From Athripsodes cinereus (Eukaryota; Arthropoda; Insecta; Trichoptera; Leptoceridae): a stretch of 64,000 bases of DNA. The notes under the pieces were generated by a model. It was not told where the DNA came from and ran no database searches. It worked only from the letters and a program-made list of their open reading frames with translations. The stretch covers positions 10,354,001-10,418,000 of the forward strand of contig OX388318.1 of the NCBI GenBank assembly GCA_947579605.1. Direction: 5' to 3'. The stretch's first letter is position 1. Each line of letters begins with the position of its first letter. Positions 1 through 12,324 of the stretch are shown here, in pieces. Made by a program: the position numbers and the translations under genes.

Positions 1-55
1 AGTTGATGACTGGTCTTATTTGAAGATTCAAACTTATCTTACTATTGACGACATC

Positions 56-115
56 GTTACACGAGTGAGCAAGGCTTAAATATATATATATTTAAGCCTT
101 GCTCACTCGTGTAAC
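56..115. repeat. 60-bp perfect palindrome
   Basis: Two 30-base arms starting GTTACACGAGTGAGC are exact reverse complements with no spacer; the centre is a short AT run. The repeat stops at base 55/116. No coding sequence or known transposon end is recognised next to it. It may be a small foldback insertion, or an end-joining product if this is a scaffold edge. Confidence 0.9.
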
Positions 116-1886
116 TTATATAAGTACATACATCGATTGTTTTAAGCACAGAAGACACATATCCACTTTAGTATATTTATTATTCTATGCACATATCCAC
201 ATTTGACAGTTTAGAAAAAACAGGTTTTTACAGTGTGAGATTTTCAATTAATTAACTAATTTTAAACTAATTCAGATGATGTCCTTGATAGACGTGTGCT
301 TTTTAGTGCTTTTTAAGAATCAAGCAGGTCGGTATGAGTGTATTCTCAAATATCTTAAGTGACATATTATTACATCTGTGCACTAATAAACTATTACTTT
401 CGAGATTGTGTGGCATTTGGTTTTATTAAATATTTCGATAATGATTTAAGTATTATTGGTCATTATGTAATCAGGACATCAAAGACATTGCAACTGCAAC
501 CGATTTTGTACATATTTTACCTAAATAGTGGACATGTATGTGTCTTTTATGCTTATTATGTATTCTTACTTAGACACACACATTGGGTTTTCAACTCTCT
601 GCATAGACCAAATAATATACATTTAACCTATACTACATACATATAATAGGAAAACATCTTAACTTACACATAGGTACTAGGTTAGTGCCACCAGTTGGGT
701 CGTTTTCAAAAGTTATGCTCTACTGGAAAATAATAATACTATCGTCCAATTTAGATAAGATCGAAACTAAACGCCAAAGTGAAAAATAATAGTTGTGACT
801 GCTTTTCCAAATAGCAGCGTTCTAAAAATAGTTATCTGAAGCTTAAAAACTAAATTTGTACACAGAATTTCGATAAATGTATCTGTCCCAACATTTTAAT
901 AAAAAGTGTCAAAAATACTGTTTTTAGCATGAAGAAAGCTTTAGTTACAGTATAACAAATATTTTTAATAATTATTTATTTTTTATATAATTTAAAATTA
1001 CAAAGTTAATTAAAATTTAAAATTACAAAGTGTTACAAAGTTAATTCCGATACAATCAATGAAAAAGCTATATTTATTTATATTATGTTTATCTTATTTT
1101 TGAAACTGTGGTACTATAAAAACAATATAATTAAAAATCTGAAGAAATACACGTAGTTGAAAATTTTGTATTGAAATAAGCATTAACAGACAAAACAATT
1201 CACTATTAAAACGGATTTAAATATTTTTATGTGAAATAAAAATAATTTTTGAAGTGATTTTATTGATTCATTGAAAATAGCAGTTACGAGTATTTCTCAT
1301 TAGGTTCTGCATCAAGAGGGTTGTTAAGCGTTAACGAACCAATTTTAACGCCACACTTAGGAATCAATGCCCCATTTGCTTATCTCCAGACATTAACATG
1401 TCAGCTTCATGCAGGACTACCGCCACCCTTCGTGGAAATAGTCCACTCCCCCCTCCAAACTAACCCCCTTATTATTATTGGCTATATAACTATGTACAGT
1501 TATAATATGCACTTTCAGATTTTATCCAAATATAATGTTTTTTAACTTGTACGTACACATTTATGTGACAACTGCACGCTATAAACATGTTTGTTTCATT
1601 GCTAACATGTTGTTTTGAAACCGAAGAAAAACACTTATGTTTCTTGTAATATTATTTTCGTTTGAACCATGTTCTAATTTACAGTATGGTATACATTTAT
1701 GCTTTTGGATTATAATATGTATTTGTAAGAGTGAGTCATTTTAGAAGCAGTTAGAAGAAATCAAATGTGTATGAATTTGATGAAGGTATTTAAGCATGGT
1801 TTGAAACTTTAAATTAACCGCATGACTTGAAATTGAAAAAGTTTGTTCTGTGGAGCAACCAACGAAGAATCTATCTTTTAAATGTC
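116..1886. other. Non-coding AT-rich stretch
   Basis: Only short chance reading frames occur here. A local duplication of an AATTTAAAATTACAAAG-like word lies near 985-1040. I see no exon, RNA gene or recognisable element. Confidence 0.6.
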
Positions 1887-2072
1887 CGTGTCCTATAAAA
1901 AGAAGGTGTTCGAAAAAATAAGCACATTTTTAGATTTAAAATTGAGCGATGTGGTTTGCCTCGCTTATTAATTTTTTGTTTACGGAGATGACAACTTGCA
2001 TATTTATTTATCGCTGGTCTGCTGGCCTCACTTGCAGGATATATCATAATGATAAAGTAATAGTAGTAATGA
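1887..2072 (+). mobile_element. S-family SINE-like repeat, copy at 1.9 kb
   Basis: The copy matches the S family in order: GTGTCCTATAAAA block, GGTGTTCGAAAAAAT block, TTGCATATT region, CTGGTCTGCTGGC block, then a degraded tail ending in AATAGTAGTAATG. It is diverged and lacks the first bases of the family. The family is defined from the fuller copies at 42280-42502, 51816-52095 and 52700-52945. The open frame on the opposite strand here is a by-product of the repeat. Confidence 0.7.
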
Positions 2073-2374
2073 AACATTTTTAAGAATTAATATTTTTTCC
2101 TGATACAGCGTATTTGACAAGTTCAATTCAATTATCTCTAAAAACTTTAATTGAAGGTCATGGATTAGATTGCAAATGATTTTCCTGCTGGAAAAAAATG
2201 CAAACAATCAACAAAATAAAATTGATAATACCTAAAAAGTTTTAAAATTTATTTATTAACGCACATCTACGGCTTTCGCCTTTTACATGTTGACAATAGA
2301 AAAACAAAATTAACAGCAAAAAGTAATCCAGAATAGTTTAAAAAAATTAAAATAACAAGCAAAAAATAATAATG

Positions 2375-3576
2375 ATCAAAATTATATATAATGAGTTACA
2401 ATCCATTGGATTGGTCTGCAACGAGTTTGGTTTTTCTTCTCCATTCGTCTCTATTCTCCGCCAGTCTTTTCAGCTCCACGTACGAGCCACAGTTCATATC
2501 ACTCTACAGTTGGTCCATATACGCGTCTCTTGGTCGGCCTCTGCCATTTGTCCCGTCGGTCTTACCCTCCGCGATGGCTATGAGTAGTCCTGGGTGCCTG
2601 ATGTTGTGGCCAATCCAGTTAGCTCGTTGTTGGCTGATTCTCTTAAGGAGTTGCCTTTTTTCGCCTACCCTGGTTAATACTTCTTCATTTTCGACGTGCT
2701 CCGACCAATGGATCTTAAGCATGCGTCTGTAGCACCACATTTCAAAGGCTGCCAACCGTCCGCTTTCACTCTTGCTGATGGTCCATGTCTCACAACCATA
2801 AAGCAGAATGCTCCAAACAAAGGCTTTAGTAAGGTTCTTCCTTACGCTTAAGTCAATATTTGGGGATTCCAATATCTTCGATTTTTTGTTAAAGGCAATC
2901 CTTGCCTGATTTATTCTGCTTACGATTTCTGCTTTGGAGCGTCCATCCTGGTTTATTCTACTGCCCAGGTACACGAATTCACTTACTTGTTTGATGCTCA
3001 CTCCATTTATAACAATGTTCGCAGTCGCTTCCTCCCTTCCAATGAGCATACATTTTGTTTTATCTTTATTTATTTTCATGTTGTACTTTGACAACAGTAT
3101 ACTTTCCATTTTTCCTAAGGCTTCGTTCAGCTCCATCTCGGAGTCTGCGAGCAGTGCTATGTCGTCAGCATATCTTATCATGTCAACCTTTTTCCCATTT
3201 ATTTTTACTCCTGTCCAGTTCTTCATTTCTTCTCTCAGTTCATCAATGGCTCGCTGTATATAGCAGTTAAAGAGAGCTGGCGACATTGAGCATCCTTGTC
3301 TTACGCCTTGTTCGACCCTTGCTTCTGCACAGCTCTCTCCGCTTTTAATCACAGCCATTTCGTTTTTGTATAAGCTCCAGATTGCTTTTCTGTCTTTATA
3401 ACTCATTCCTATCTGGTTGAGGGTGTTAAAAAGTTGTTCCCATTCTACTTTATCGAATGCTTTTTCAAGGTCGATGAATGCTATGTATGTGTTTTTATTA
3501 ATTGCTATTCTCTTTTCTAGAGTAAGTCTGAGACTCAGGATTGCATCTCTTGTACAATCTTGTACAATCAAAATTA
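2375..3576 (-). mobile_element. LINE-A insertion with 10-bp target duplication
   Basis: ATCAAAATTA occurs at 2375-2384, just past the 3' end of the coding remnant, and again at 3567-3576, just outside the truncated 5' end. That is the arrangement expected of target-primed reverse transcription. The element has no poly(A); the 3' end finishes in a short TATATAAT-like run, as in copy 2. The 10-bp match is AT-rich, so chance is possible, but both ends sit exactly at the boundaries. Confidence 0.65.
2396..3566 (-). pseudogene. LINE-A reverse transcriptase fragment, copy 1
   Basis: This is a 5'-truncated non-LTR retrotransposon ORF. Visible reverse transcriptase motifs, numbered from the first open residues, are AFIDLEKAFDKV (31-42), VRQGCSMSP (90-98) and the catalytic YADD (134-137). 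They are followed by the thumb and C-terminal block with YLGSRINQDG, LLYGCETW and NIRHPG. The N-terminal endonuclease and the start of the polymerase are missing: coding similarity begins at CTRDAI. An in-frame TAG at 2504-2506 replaces a lysine codon found in copy 2 (57.1 kb). Thirty-five further codons stay open to the natural stop at 2396-2398. The family resembles insect endonuclease/reverse transcriptases often mislabelled craniofacial development protein 2. The clade (RTE- or L2-like) is not resolved. The copy is dead. Confidence 0.9.
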
Positions 3577-4750
3577 CAAAAATAATAATTTAAGTAACAA
3601 GATGTCAGTTTGTAAAATTGGTACTATGATTCTACATATATGCAACGTCAAAATATAAACAAGCACATACATATAAAAAAAATCAATGTGTTTAGATAAC
3701 AAGTAAAAAATATAAAATTTTGAATGAAATGATTGAGAATAAAATGAAATGATTGGTACAGGTTTTTAGTACAAATTGTAGATATTAAAAAAAACATATT
3801 ATATAATTACTACGATTAAAACAAAATAATATTGGGTGAAATGTAAGATCTTCATTTTCTTAAAATTACACCATGTAGTATAATAATACCTTTGTTTTCA
3901 TTTGAAATAAAACGTTTCATGTGATTCAATGAATAATGATATTAATTATTTTTGAAATGTAGGTACGTACTCAAATACAAAAAAATAACTACTAGATTAA
4001 ATTTTATTAAAACGCCTCAGGTGTACCTACGATAATATGCAAGAATAAATATTCAAATATCACATTCAAAATAATATTATTTTCATTCAATTAACTCATA
4101 ATTAATTATGAAATAACATTGATAATTATTATAACAATATGAAATAATAAAAGTCTGGGAATTTCACAATAATAAATGAAATTTTTAATTAAGAACTTCT
4201 GATTTTCATAAATATATTATATAAAAAATGTTCTCTAATTTATTTAGTGAATATTTTTTCTTAAAAAATGTTTCAGTTGTAAGCAGAAATATTAAAGATA
4301 TTTTAATTTAAATTTCATGAAAGGAGCAATATGCATTTCTACAAAAATGATTGGTTACCGTTTGAGAGTCGTTTTTGATCGATTACATTACATTGTAGAT
4401 CCCGTAGTGAGGAAGTCTGGTACTTCCATTAACCCGATTATAATTTCTTCACTATAACGTCTTCACTAACGATTTGTTCTTACGGGAGTTACCATAATTA
4501 TTGTGAATTATTCATTGTTTTTAATAGGTACCTAATAATATATTCGTAATTATATAATAGAATAAGAAAATCATCGAATAGATTTATACTTGATGGAAAG
4601 AAAACACTTATGTTACGATTTTGCTAGATTTAGGAACATAATTGCTTGATTCGTTAACTGTAATGTGATATACACTGGACTATCATTTACAGCTGCCATT
4701 TAACAGATCTACACGACCCATATACCGCGAGAGTGATAGATGAAATAAAA
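3577..4750. other. Non-coding AT-rich stretch
   Basis: Dense in stops in all frames. A word AAATGAAATGATTG is repeated near 3722-3757. No element or gene is recognised. Confidence 0.6.
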
Positions 4751-4754
4751 CATC

Positions 4755-5180
4755 ATGGCTAAGAAGACTGCTATAAATGTGATCAGGATCAAATTATGTA
4801 TACAAAGCGGTGAACGATATGACGTTCCTTATGCATTTCCGAACAATTGGTCCTGGATACTGCTGCTTTCAGAACGCTTCGATTATTCATTGATAAGCTC
4901 AACGTCCATTAGTAAGCCAAGAGTGCCCAGAAGACTCAAGAACACACAATTCCATGACAGAAATTTTGGCGCTGCAGATCCTGTGACATGGAATAGGCTG
5001 TCTACCGACCTGTTGTACCAGAGCAACATCGCCGGTCATCACCATCAAGATGAAAAATTAAAGCCGCTCTTCTCACCCTTGAGACGGTCGAAGTATCATC
5101 AAGAAACAAATCATTCAACATCAAAATCATTATGGATATTAAGTTTACTCTTTTATTTTACAATAATGGATGAATTTTGA
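4755..5180 (+). pseudogene. LINE-D-like C-terminal fragment
   Basis: A 141-residue open frame contains FGAADPVTWNRLS at about residues 73-85 and a KPLFSPLRRSK block downstream. These match the FGVVGPATWNRLP and KTALF..LETV blocks of the LINE-D copy at 14.5 kb. This is the poorly conserved C-terminus that follows the polymerase in CR1/Jockey-type LINEs. The first 60 residues show no similarity I can see and may be unrelated flank. The polymerase itself is absent. Confidence 0.55.
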
Positions 5181-5986
5181 AGAGTCCAATATTGAACAGT
5201 CAAGAACAAAGTCTAGTAGCAAGCAAGAATAATAATTAATCAATAAAACCAATTCGGAAATTGAACCTTTTGAAATGGTTTTAATGTTTATTCAGTGTTC
5301 AAATAAAGTATTTATATCAGTCTATCTTTGTATACTGGTAGGTTAAACAATATTACGATGATAATATTATAATACATTATGAATGCAGGCACTGAATTCC
5401 TCCATATTACACCTACTTGATTTGTTGGGCTTGGAAATTCTATGCACATATTTTAAAAGGAATGCCAGTTTTCCACCGGGCGGCGCACGGAGCTTTAGGA
5501 ATGCACACATTATGGTAATCTAAAGCGTTACCATCGATTTTGCTATGAAACTGAAGGAAAACCATTATTTTCAATTATAAATTATTATTATTCATAACAT
5601 GCTTTTCAATTTTATGTTATTCCCTCGACTGAAATTTCACAACTTGTTACTTTTAACTGATAGTTGACGGTCTTGTTAGTTTAGTAGAATGACTTTCAGG
5701 ATACACTGCATTTTGTATGATAACGGTATACCTACTCGTAGTAAAGAGAATGTTGCAAAAAGTAATAACTCATTTAGATTCACTCAAAACAAAACAAGGG
5801 TGTTTTTATTGTGTTTTTAAGAGAAACTCAAAAGTTGAAAAGATAAAGAATGTGACTATTAACTTTGTATAATGTTGGATGACTTGTAATCAAAATCTTT
5901 ATTCTTTTAGTCTAAATATAAAAAAAAACAATCATAGGTACAAACTGTCTAAATGATTGATGTATGAAATTTATTCATTCATTCAA

Positions 5987-6040
5987 ACCATCACGACATT
6001 TCTCACACTTAGAATAACCAGCAGACTAATAAACATGTAT
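5987..6040 (-). mobile_element. S-family fragment
   Basis: The tail half of an S repeat in reverse: ACCATCACGACAT, then AATAACCAGCAGACTAA, then AAACATGTAT. It ends where the TTAA-flanked inverted-repeat element at 6056 begins. Confidence 0.5.
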
Positions 6041-6055
6041 TTTGAATGTTTTTAA

Positions 6056-6405
6056 AGAGTGTTCTACAATGCACTTTTGTTGCTTGATTGTATATAGATT
6101 GCGATCGATTTCAGCAAACCGTTGGCATTGATGATTTGACGATTAATGGCATTGTATTTTTTCGCTCGTCTATAGCAGCAACCACTCAGCTGAATGACAA
6201 CGTCAATAATCAATCTTCAATCATTTGGAGTCAATTCGGATCATTCTCCGAAGAAATATTCGAATGAATGCTCAGAATTGTCACCGAATGATTGAAGATT
6301 GATGTTCTCGTCCAACTGTGTGGACGCTGCGAATGACAACGGTTAGCTGAAATCGATCGCGATCTATATACAATCAAGTAACAGAGGTGCATTATAGAAT
6401 AATCT
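6056..6405. mobile_element. 350-bp MITE with long TIRs and TTAA target
   Basis: The outer ~90 bases of each end are imperfect inverted repeats, including TGATTGTATATAGAT and CGATCGATTTCAGC. A second inner inverted repeat (ATCAATCTTCAATCATT and its complement) makes the whole element foldable. TTAA sits immediately outside both ends (6052-6055 and 6406-6409), which fits a piggyBac-type non-autonomous element. No transposase is present. Confidence 0.8.
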
Positions 6406-6420
6406 TTAAAAATATTTGAA

Positions 6421-7240
6421 ATGTCACAAAACTGTTACATAGTTGATCCTTCAAAAATAGATGATATCCTCTATTTTTTATATCCTCGTCTTAAACGCGA
6501 TGTTTTACGAATACATGATATTCAACGATACTCGACTAAAAGCTTAAACTGCTTTTCTTGTAAATTTAAAATAAAAGGGTCACATAATACACTAACACAT
6601 TTCAGTATTTGCAAATATATATACTAAAATCATTCATCTTAAAATAATAAACAAAAGATTTTCTATTTATTTTGGTTCCACTTACATCGACTGCATTGGC
6701 GTATCACATCGTAAATTGTTTACATACCTCGAGAAGAGTTGAAATCTTTTGCATTAATTAATTCTCCTATTTATACATGCGTACCTTTTTACAGAAGGTG
6801 GGTGAGTAAATAGCTACCCTCTTATCTTCCCCTCTTTGCAATTGTTCCACTAAATACATACAACATCTGGTAGGTATTTAATTTTGAGGGAGGAACATGT
6901 TTAAAATTAAGTAAAAGGATTAAAAGACGGGCTTTTTGTTTGTCAGTATATCAGCTACTAACTTATGTACTATATAATATCCTTGTTGAGTTATTATTAT
7001 TTATTTGTACAACTTTACTTAATTTTAATACATTTAGTTCTTAAATGTCCGGGTCTAATTTTGTACTATCTTTTTAGAAATTAAAAACCAATTTTTATCA
7101 TAAAAATATATAAAAAATACATAATAATTTAGGTATATATTTTTTAACCCTTTTGGAAGACTCTGTTGGTTACTTATAAATTGAGAACATACAACTTTTG
7201 AAAAATTATGTTGTGTATTGTAAATGATTTATTCATACTT
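6421..7240. other. Non-coding AT-rich stretch
   Basis: A 68-codon frame starts at 6421 directly beside the MITE and encodes no recognisable domain; I treat it as chance. Nothing else is seen. Confidence 0.5.
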
Positions 7241-7370
7241 TTGTACCATCACTGCGATTCCAAGAAGTGGGGTAGCCAACGGACTAACTGCAAGTAATAA
7301 ACATGTTAGTTGTACTCCACTTGCCAAAAAGTTTCGACATTCAGGATGGGTGGCATATTTCATTAATTTG
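7241..7370 (-). mobile_element. S-family copy, tail half
   Basis: Reverse-oriented S repeat with GTACCATCACTGCGATTC, AAGTGGGGTAGCCAACGG, AAACATG and GACATTCAGGATGGGTGGCA. The last block is one of the best conserved parts of the family. Confidence 0.75.
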
Positions 7371-7571
7371 ATAATTTACTGAAAATATTTGGAGATTTAT
7401 TCATTGTCGGGGACTCCATGGATCAAATATATCGCATTGTGAATTGTTACAAATACCTACCTATATAAATACATAAAAAGTCGCAACAATAGGTATATAT
7501 ATATATATGGACAATTTGAAAAGCGCCGTTTACTCATAACATGACCTCAAGGGCGCTGTATATTGTATCCA

Positions 7572-7793
7572 TCACCCGAAACTCCCAGCAAAAAGGTGTG
7601 TCTTCAGCCCTCTTTTAAAACTCTCTCCATTCACCTCCTCTCGCAGACAAAGAGGCAGCTTGTTCCAACATCTGGGACCCGCAACACTAAACGCTCTATC
7701 TCCAAAGCCTGTTTTGCGAGATCGAGATGGCTCAATCAGTCTGTATTTTGCCTCACCCTGTGCTGAGCGAAGCAGGGGCCGTCTGTAGGTACC
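7572..7793 (-). pseudogene. LINE-D-related C-terminal fragment with ~70 open codons
   Basis: Read on the minus strand, this frame carries RPLLRSAQGEA, then YRLIEPSRSR, then GDRAFSVAGPRCWNKLP, then SFKRGLKTHLFAG before a TGA at 7572-7574. This is the standard C-terminal signature of CR1/Jockey-type LINE polyproteins, downstream of the polymerase. The frame has no ATG and no reverse transcriptase core, so it is a 5'-truncated insertion. The 3' flank holds the CGCCCTTGAGG and TAAACGGCG words also found after LINE-D at 14.7 kb, then a short (TA)n run. It is surprisingly free of stops for a fragment. Confidence 0.8.
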
Positions 7794-7919
7794 TATATAA
7801 AAGGAAATATTTAAGTAGGCCTGTGTTCTACTCTAGATTCGAGAGGGCTAGTAAAGACTGTCTAAGAAAGGTGTATATTTATTCTTCAAAATGCTCAATT
7901 TTCAGGGTGTGAAAAATGT

Positions 7920-9269
7920 CAAAATTATGAAGAAATTGTATACATGAATGTAGATTTATAATGTTAATATAAAAGTAGAGCTTAAAACATTTAACATAAA
8001 TATATGTAACAATTGGAATTTCAATTTGTTTAGATGCATTCAATTGCTACAAATTTACTTATCGAGAAATTTTGTGTGAAGAAACTTACTAATAATTTTT
8101 ATCGATACTGAACCTTGTCAACGAGTATCTAAGTAGGCCTTCTAATATAGAATAGAATGAAACCTAATTTTGACTGCATTTATGACGATAGGTGGATATG
8201 TAATTGCTTAAAAAGCTTTGCATGTATTTAGAATAATGAACTGTCTATTGATTTCTAATCAAATGGATAGTGGTTATTGCAGATAATAACTCAATATGTC
8301 AGTGGAAATATATGCTGACTAGAATTTTCATTTCATAAATTAACATAATTGCAGTGAAAACGTAGATAGCGAAATAAGTGTATGATAAAAATCTAATGTA
8401 AATATTTTAGCTTGTTCATGTGTAGACTTAATAATCTAGATAAGTTCTTCGTGCCCTTTATTTGTATACAGTATTCCCCATTCTTTAACAGAATGTTTTC
8501 AACCAAAATACTGTAGGGATGGATGCATTCTCCTTCAGCCCGCGTATATCCACTGCTGTTTATAGGTTTCATCATGAGCTAGTCACTTTACTCAGATTTA
8601 TTATAATAAGATGAATCAGTTTTGACATATTATATAACATATTGTTTACATACTAAAAAAATATGTTCCAGATAAAATTGCTTGACATTGCAAAATTAAA
8701 AATTGATTCGGACTGGACTGAAGCTGAAAAAATTGAGGTAGGCGTTGGAAATCAAAGAAAAGGAGAAAAAAATGTAAGAAAAAAAGTTGAAAAACGTAGT
8801 TTGTAGAATTAGTGAACTTAATTTTAACATAATCGATAAAATATACTACTCCGTTTGTTTCTAATAGAAATAATTGTAAAGGTAAATGAATATTTATGTA
8901 TATTAATTCAAAGTAAGACATTTGATAAGCTACCTATGGTGGTTTCAAAAACTCAAAACTAGTTTATGAATAATATATTCAAAGAATAATTTTTTATAAT
9001 GTAAACATAGTAGATATAGAACATTCATTTCCTATGCAGCATGCGATATGTGTCATAAGGTAACGAGCACGCGAACTATGTATGTATATACATTGAATAT
9101 AGATATTAATTAAGGGTTAGTTAAGAAATAGTGCTATAATTGAAAATTTCTCGAATGTAATTTATGTTTGTACCATCAATTGATTTCTGTAATGATTGCA
9201 TTTATTTTAACTCAAACAATATATTGATTTCAAAATATAATGTGCCGATTTATTAGATTTATCAATTTT
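7920..9269. other. Non-coding AT-rich stretch
   Basis: Short frames at 8393-8575 and 8646-8921 (minus) have low-complexity F/L/Y/I composition and no domain. No repeat family was recognised. Confidence 0.5.
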
Positions 9270-9955
9270 TTCCTCCTATCTTTTCACGCCGTATCCCAAG
9301 TGGGGTAGGCAGAGAGAACGGAACGTTAATTAGATCTGTCCTTACATACTAATTTCGCCACCTCCACAGTCATACAATTTCTCACGCACACACGTCGATT
9401 TCTCTTACTCAAAACACGGCCGTCCTTGAGAATTTGATCTATATGTTCAAGCCATGTAGTTCTTAGACGCCCATCCTTTCAGCCAAGTATATCCTCTTTG
9501 TCATTCTTTCCTCTTCCATGCGTTCCACATGACCAAACCATCTCAATTTATTTACACGCATTCTATCCACAACACTCCTCTTGCATCCACTCATTCTTCT
9601 AATATCCTCATTCCTCACTCTGTCACGCAACGTTTTACCAACCATTCTCCTCGGCGATCTCATCTCCACAGCATTTATTCCACTTTCGTCCGTCTTCAAC
9701 CATGTCCACGTTTCGCTTACATACATAATTGTCGGTACCAGGATGGTATAGTGCACTAGCAGTTTTGCCATGTTTAACATATTGTCATTGCTGACAATGG
9801 GTCGAAGTGCACCGTTAATCCTAGCACCGGCCACTTTTCTTCTTTCGATATCCTTGTCGCATCTTCCATCCCTCGCAAACAAACTTCCTAAATATACATA
9901 CTCGTCCACTTGCTCCAAACATTCATTTTCAACCTTTCATTCAATTTTTCCCCTT
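9270..9955 (-). pseudogene. LINE-C reverse transcriptase C-terminal fragment, copy 1
   Basis: The open frame at 9463-9918 reads EQVDEYVYLGSLFARDGR, then NGALRPIVS, then RSPRRMVGKTLRDRVRNEDI and KLRWFGHVERMEEER. This is the conserved region after the polymerase in an endonuclease-type LINE. A frameshift at about 9463 moves the family's terminal segment (RLRTTWLEHIDQILKDGRV, then SKRNRRVCVRNCM) into another frame, ending at TAA 9326-9328. The catalytic YADD region is missing. Just downstream lies CCCACTTGGGATACGGCGTG, the 3' end that the S family also seems to carry. Confidence 0.85.
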
Positions 9956-10706
9956 ACTTAGTATTAATATATGTAGATATGTTTAATATATTCATAAATG
10001 TCAAGAAAACAAAATATATGAAATCACAATTTAGACATAAGATATTTTATGTCAAATGTTTGCTGATTACGTACTCGTGAGAAAGTTTGTTTTATCCATA
10101 GTTTCAAAGTAAAACTGATTCCTTTTTTAATTCTTTGCTCATATTTTACAAAGAAAAAATTAGAAATAGTCGGGTTTTGAAATAACAGAAAAGGTTTGTA
10201 AAAAATCGTGCTCTGTCTAAAAAAATAATTCAACGTTTTTAAATAAGGTACAAGATTCCCACTGATTTCGTTAAGGGGAAATGCAAACAATATTATTATT
10301 TCATTTCAAATACTTGATTAATATTGACAATTATACTTTGTCTACAATACTCATATTCCATTGTGAATTACTATAGGAAGAAACACTTGTTTCAATTACC
10401 TAATTATGGGATTCTACTACGTGTGCACTGACACAATTAATAATCTCATCTTACAGTATATTTGTTCACTAGGAGTGCAAAAGTCAATCTGCTAAAGTGT
10501 CTTCATAAAACCAATATTTCTTAAACTTAAAAATGAAACCACTTCATAGAATAATAATATCCATAGAATTATTCCTTTTTATTGCATACCTACGTGCTAT
10601 CTAAGACCATCATTAATAAATTATGAATTACGGTTCAGAAATTTTCTCTTTCTTATTTCATAGCTATTTCGATAAAAATGTTGTTGATTATTAATAAATA
10701 ACACAG
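9956..10706. other. Non-coding AT-rich stretch
   Basis: The 88-codon minus frame at 10024-10290 is F/K/N-rich with no recognisable domain. Nothing else is supported. Confidence 0.5.
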
Positions 10707-10821
10707 ATATGTTAATTGACAGAAGAGGGGGGGGTTTTAGCTGGTTCGAGTCCGGTGCTACCTGGTCTGAAAGACTGGGTGTCCATGACGAATTTCCCCC
10801 CACAAAAAAAAATATGTTAAT
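10707..10821 (+). mobile_element. 5'-truncated tRNA-derived SINE with 10-bp TSD
   Basis: ATATGTTAAT at 10707-10716 and 10812-10821 flanks a 95-bp GC-richer insertion. The insertion contains a good pol III B box (GGTTCGAGTCC at 10743-10753), a short unique body and an A-rich 3' end. The A box half of the tRNA head is absent and is replaced by a G run. Confidence 0.75.
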
Positions 10822-11355
10822 AGAGCCTTAAATCCATTCCGTCTGTAGAAACATGACGTGACATACGTTTGTACTTTCAACAGATTGTAAGGCTCGTTAA
10901 TTTTAATTTTCACTTGAATTTCTCAAAAATTTATACGATATTATTTGAAAAAATGCAATAATCATATTTTGCATTACGTGAAAAATCCAACCCTCCTCAT
11001 TTTCTAAGCTTTCTAAATGCAAGCGGTCATGCTATTGTCGAATTTGCAGTTTGCATGTTAAGGATCAATATCGTTTGTCACTTTAACGGAGGATCCAGAC
11101 GTGCCTCAGCAAGCGTTCTTGTTGAAATTTACGAGTCAGTTATATTTCCAAGAATCCTGAGAAAATTCCATTCAACTTTGATTTACAGTGAATGAATTCT
11201 GTATTTGAGACCAGAAGAGAGAAAATCTACTTTACCACACGTTTTATTTAGAACTTTACCTATTTTTAATCATATTTTAAAACGGAAAAATTATTTGTAT
11301 TATTTCTTGAATTTCTTTCTTGTAATTGTTTATTTTTCAAAAACATTCTTCGTTC
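10822..11355. other. Non-coding stretch
   Basis: No coding frame, repeat or RNA gene could be recognised. Confidence 0.5.
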
Positions 11356-11470
11356 ATACTATCACCGCACTCCAGTAACGGATAAACTGCAGCTTATAGA
11401 CATGCAGATGGTCTGTTTTGTGCTATAAAAAAATCAAGACATTCAGGATGGCTGGAATATTTTATTAAAT
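11356..11470 (-). mobile_element. S-family copy, diverged
   Basis: Recognised by ATACTATCACCGCA, CTGCAGCTTATAGACATGCA and ATCAAGACATTCAGGATGGC in the order of the reversed S consensus. Confidence 0.65.
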
Positions 11471-12285
11471 TCCTTTTTGTTTTCTTTTAAAATTTTAAAG
11501 TTTTACCTAATCAATGAAAACACTAGGCATATTTGTGGTATAATTTGTATGCTTTGTGTAAAAAATGTTCAATAAGTACCTCAAAGATTTAGGTAGTCAT
11601 TGGTGAGTAAAATTTTCGTTTTTATAAACAGGTTATTCTCAGTTTTTTTAGGTATTTTACTTGTAAGTATTGAAAATTGATATAAACAGTGTTTCAAATT
11701 TGAAAAGCGTAAATATTGATTGCGATTGTTTAAAATATAAAATTTATAATAATAACGATAATAATTTAATACTGTATCGTGTAGTTCCTCCGTGGTAAAG
11801 TCTTCGTACACTGTGTTTTATTCCTAATCGTACAGAAAATATTTCCGTAGGAGAAAACTCAAATTATGACTAGAATTATATTATATATTAGATAATAGGT
11901 AAGTATTCTATAAACATAAAATATCATAACTAAGTTCTTGTAACTATGAATTTATGCTTGTTATATTATTCTTGTCTAATGATTGTACATAAGTATGCAG
12001 TCACAGTAGTATTATAGAAAATTTAATGTAATAAATACCTACTAGAACTATTTATCCAAATATGATCCTGAGAACATTACATATTGGGTGGTTTTCAATC
12101 AATATCCAAAAAATAACAGGGATATCAATATTCCAAATACAAAATCATTCAATATCTTGCTACAATAAATGTATTTAGGGTTGTCTGGAGTCTGGAAGAT
12201 GTTGTTTCACAAAAAGTCCGGCATTTGACTGTCCATTGTTGGTGTATTGTTCAATACTATTTATCTATTATTATTTTTAACTATA
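11471..12285. other. Non-coding AT-rich stretch
   Basis: Includes a 76-codon minus frame at 11581-11811 without any domain. No repeat family was recognised. Confidence 0.5.
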
Positions 12286-12324
12286 ACTAGCTGGCCCGGC
12301 GAACTTCGTACCGCCTAAGAATCA

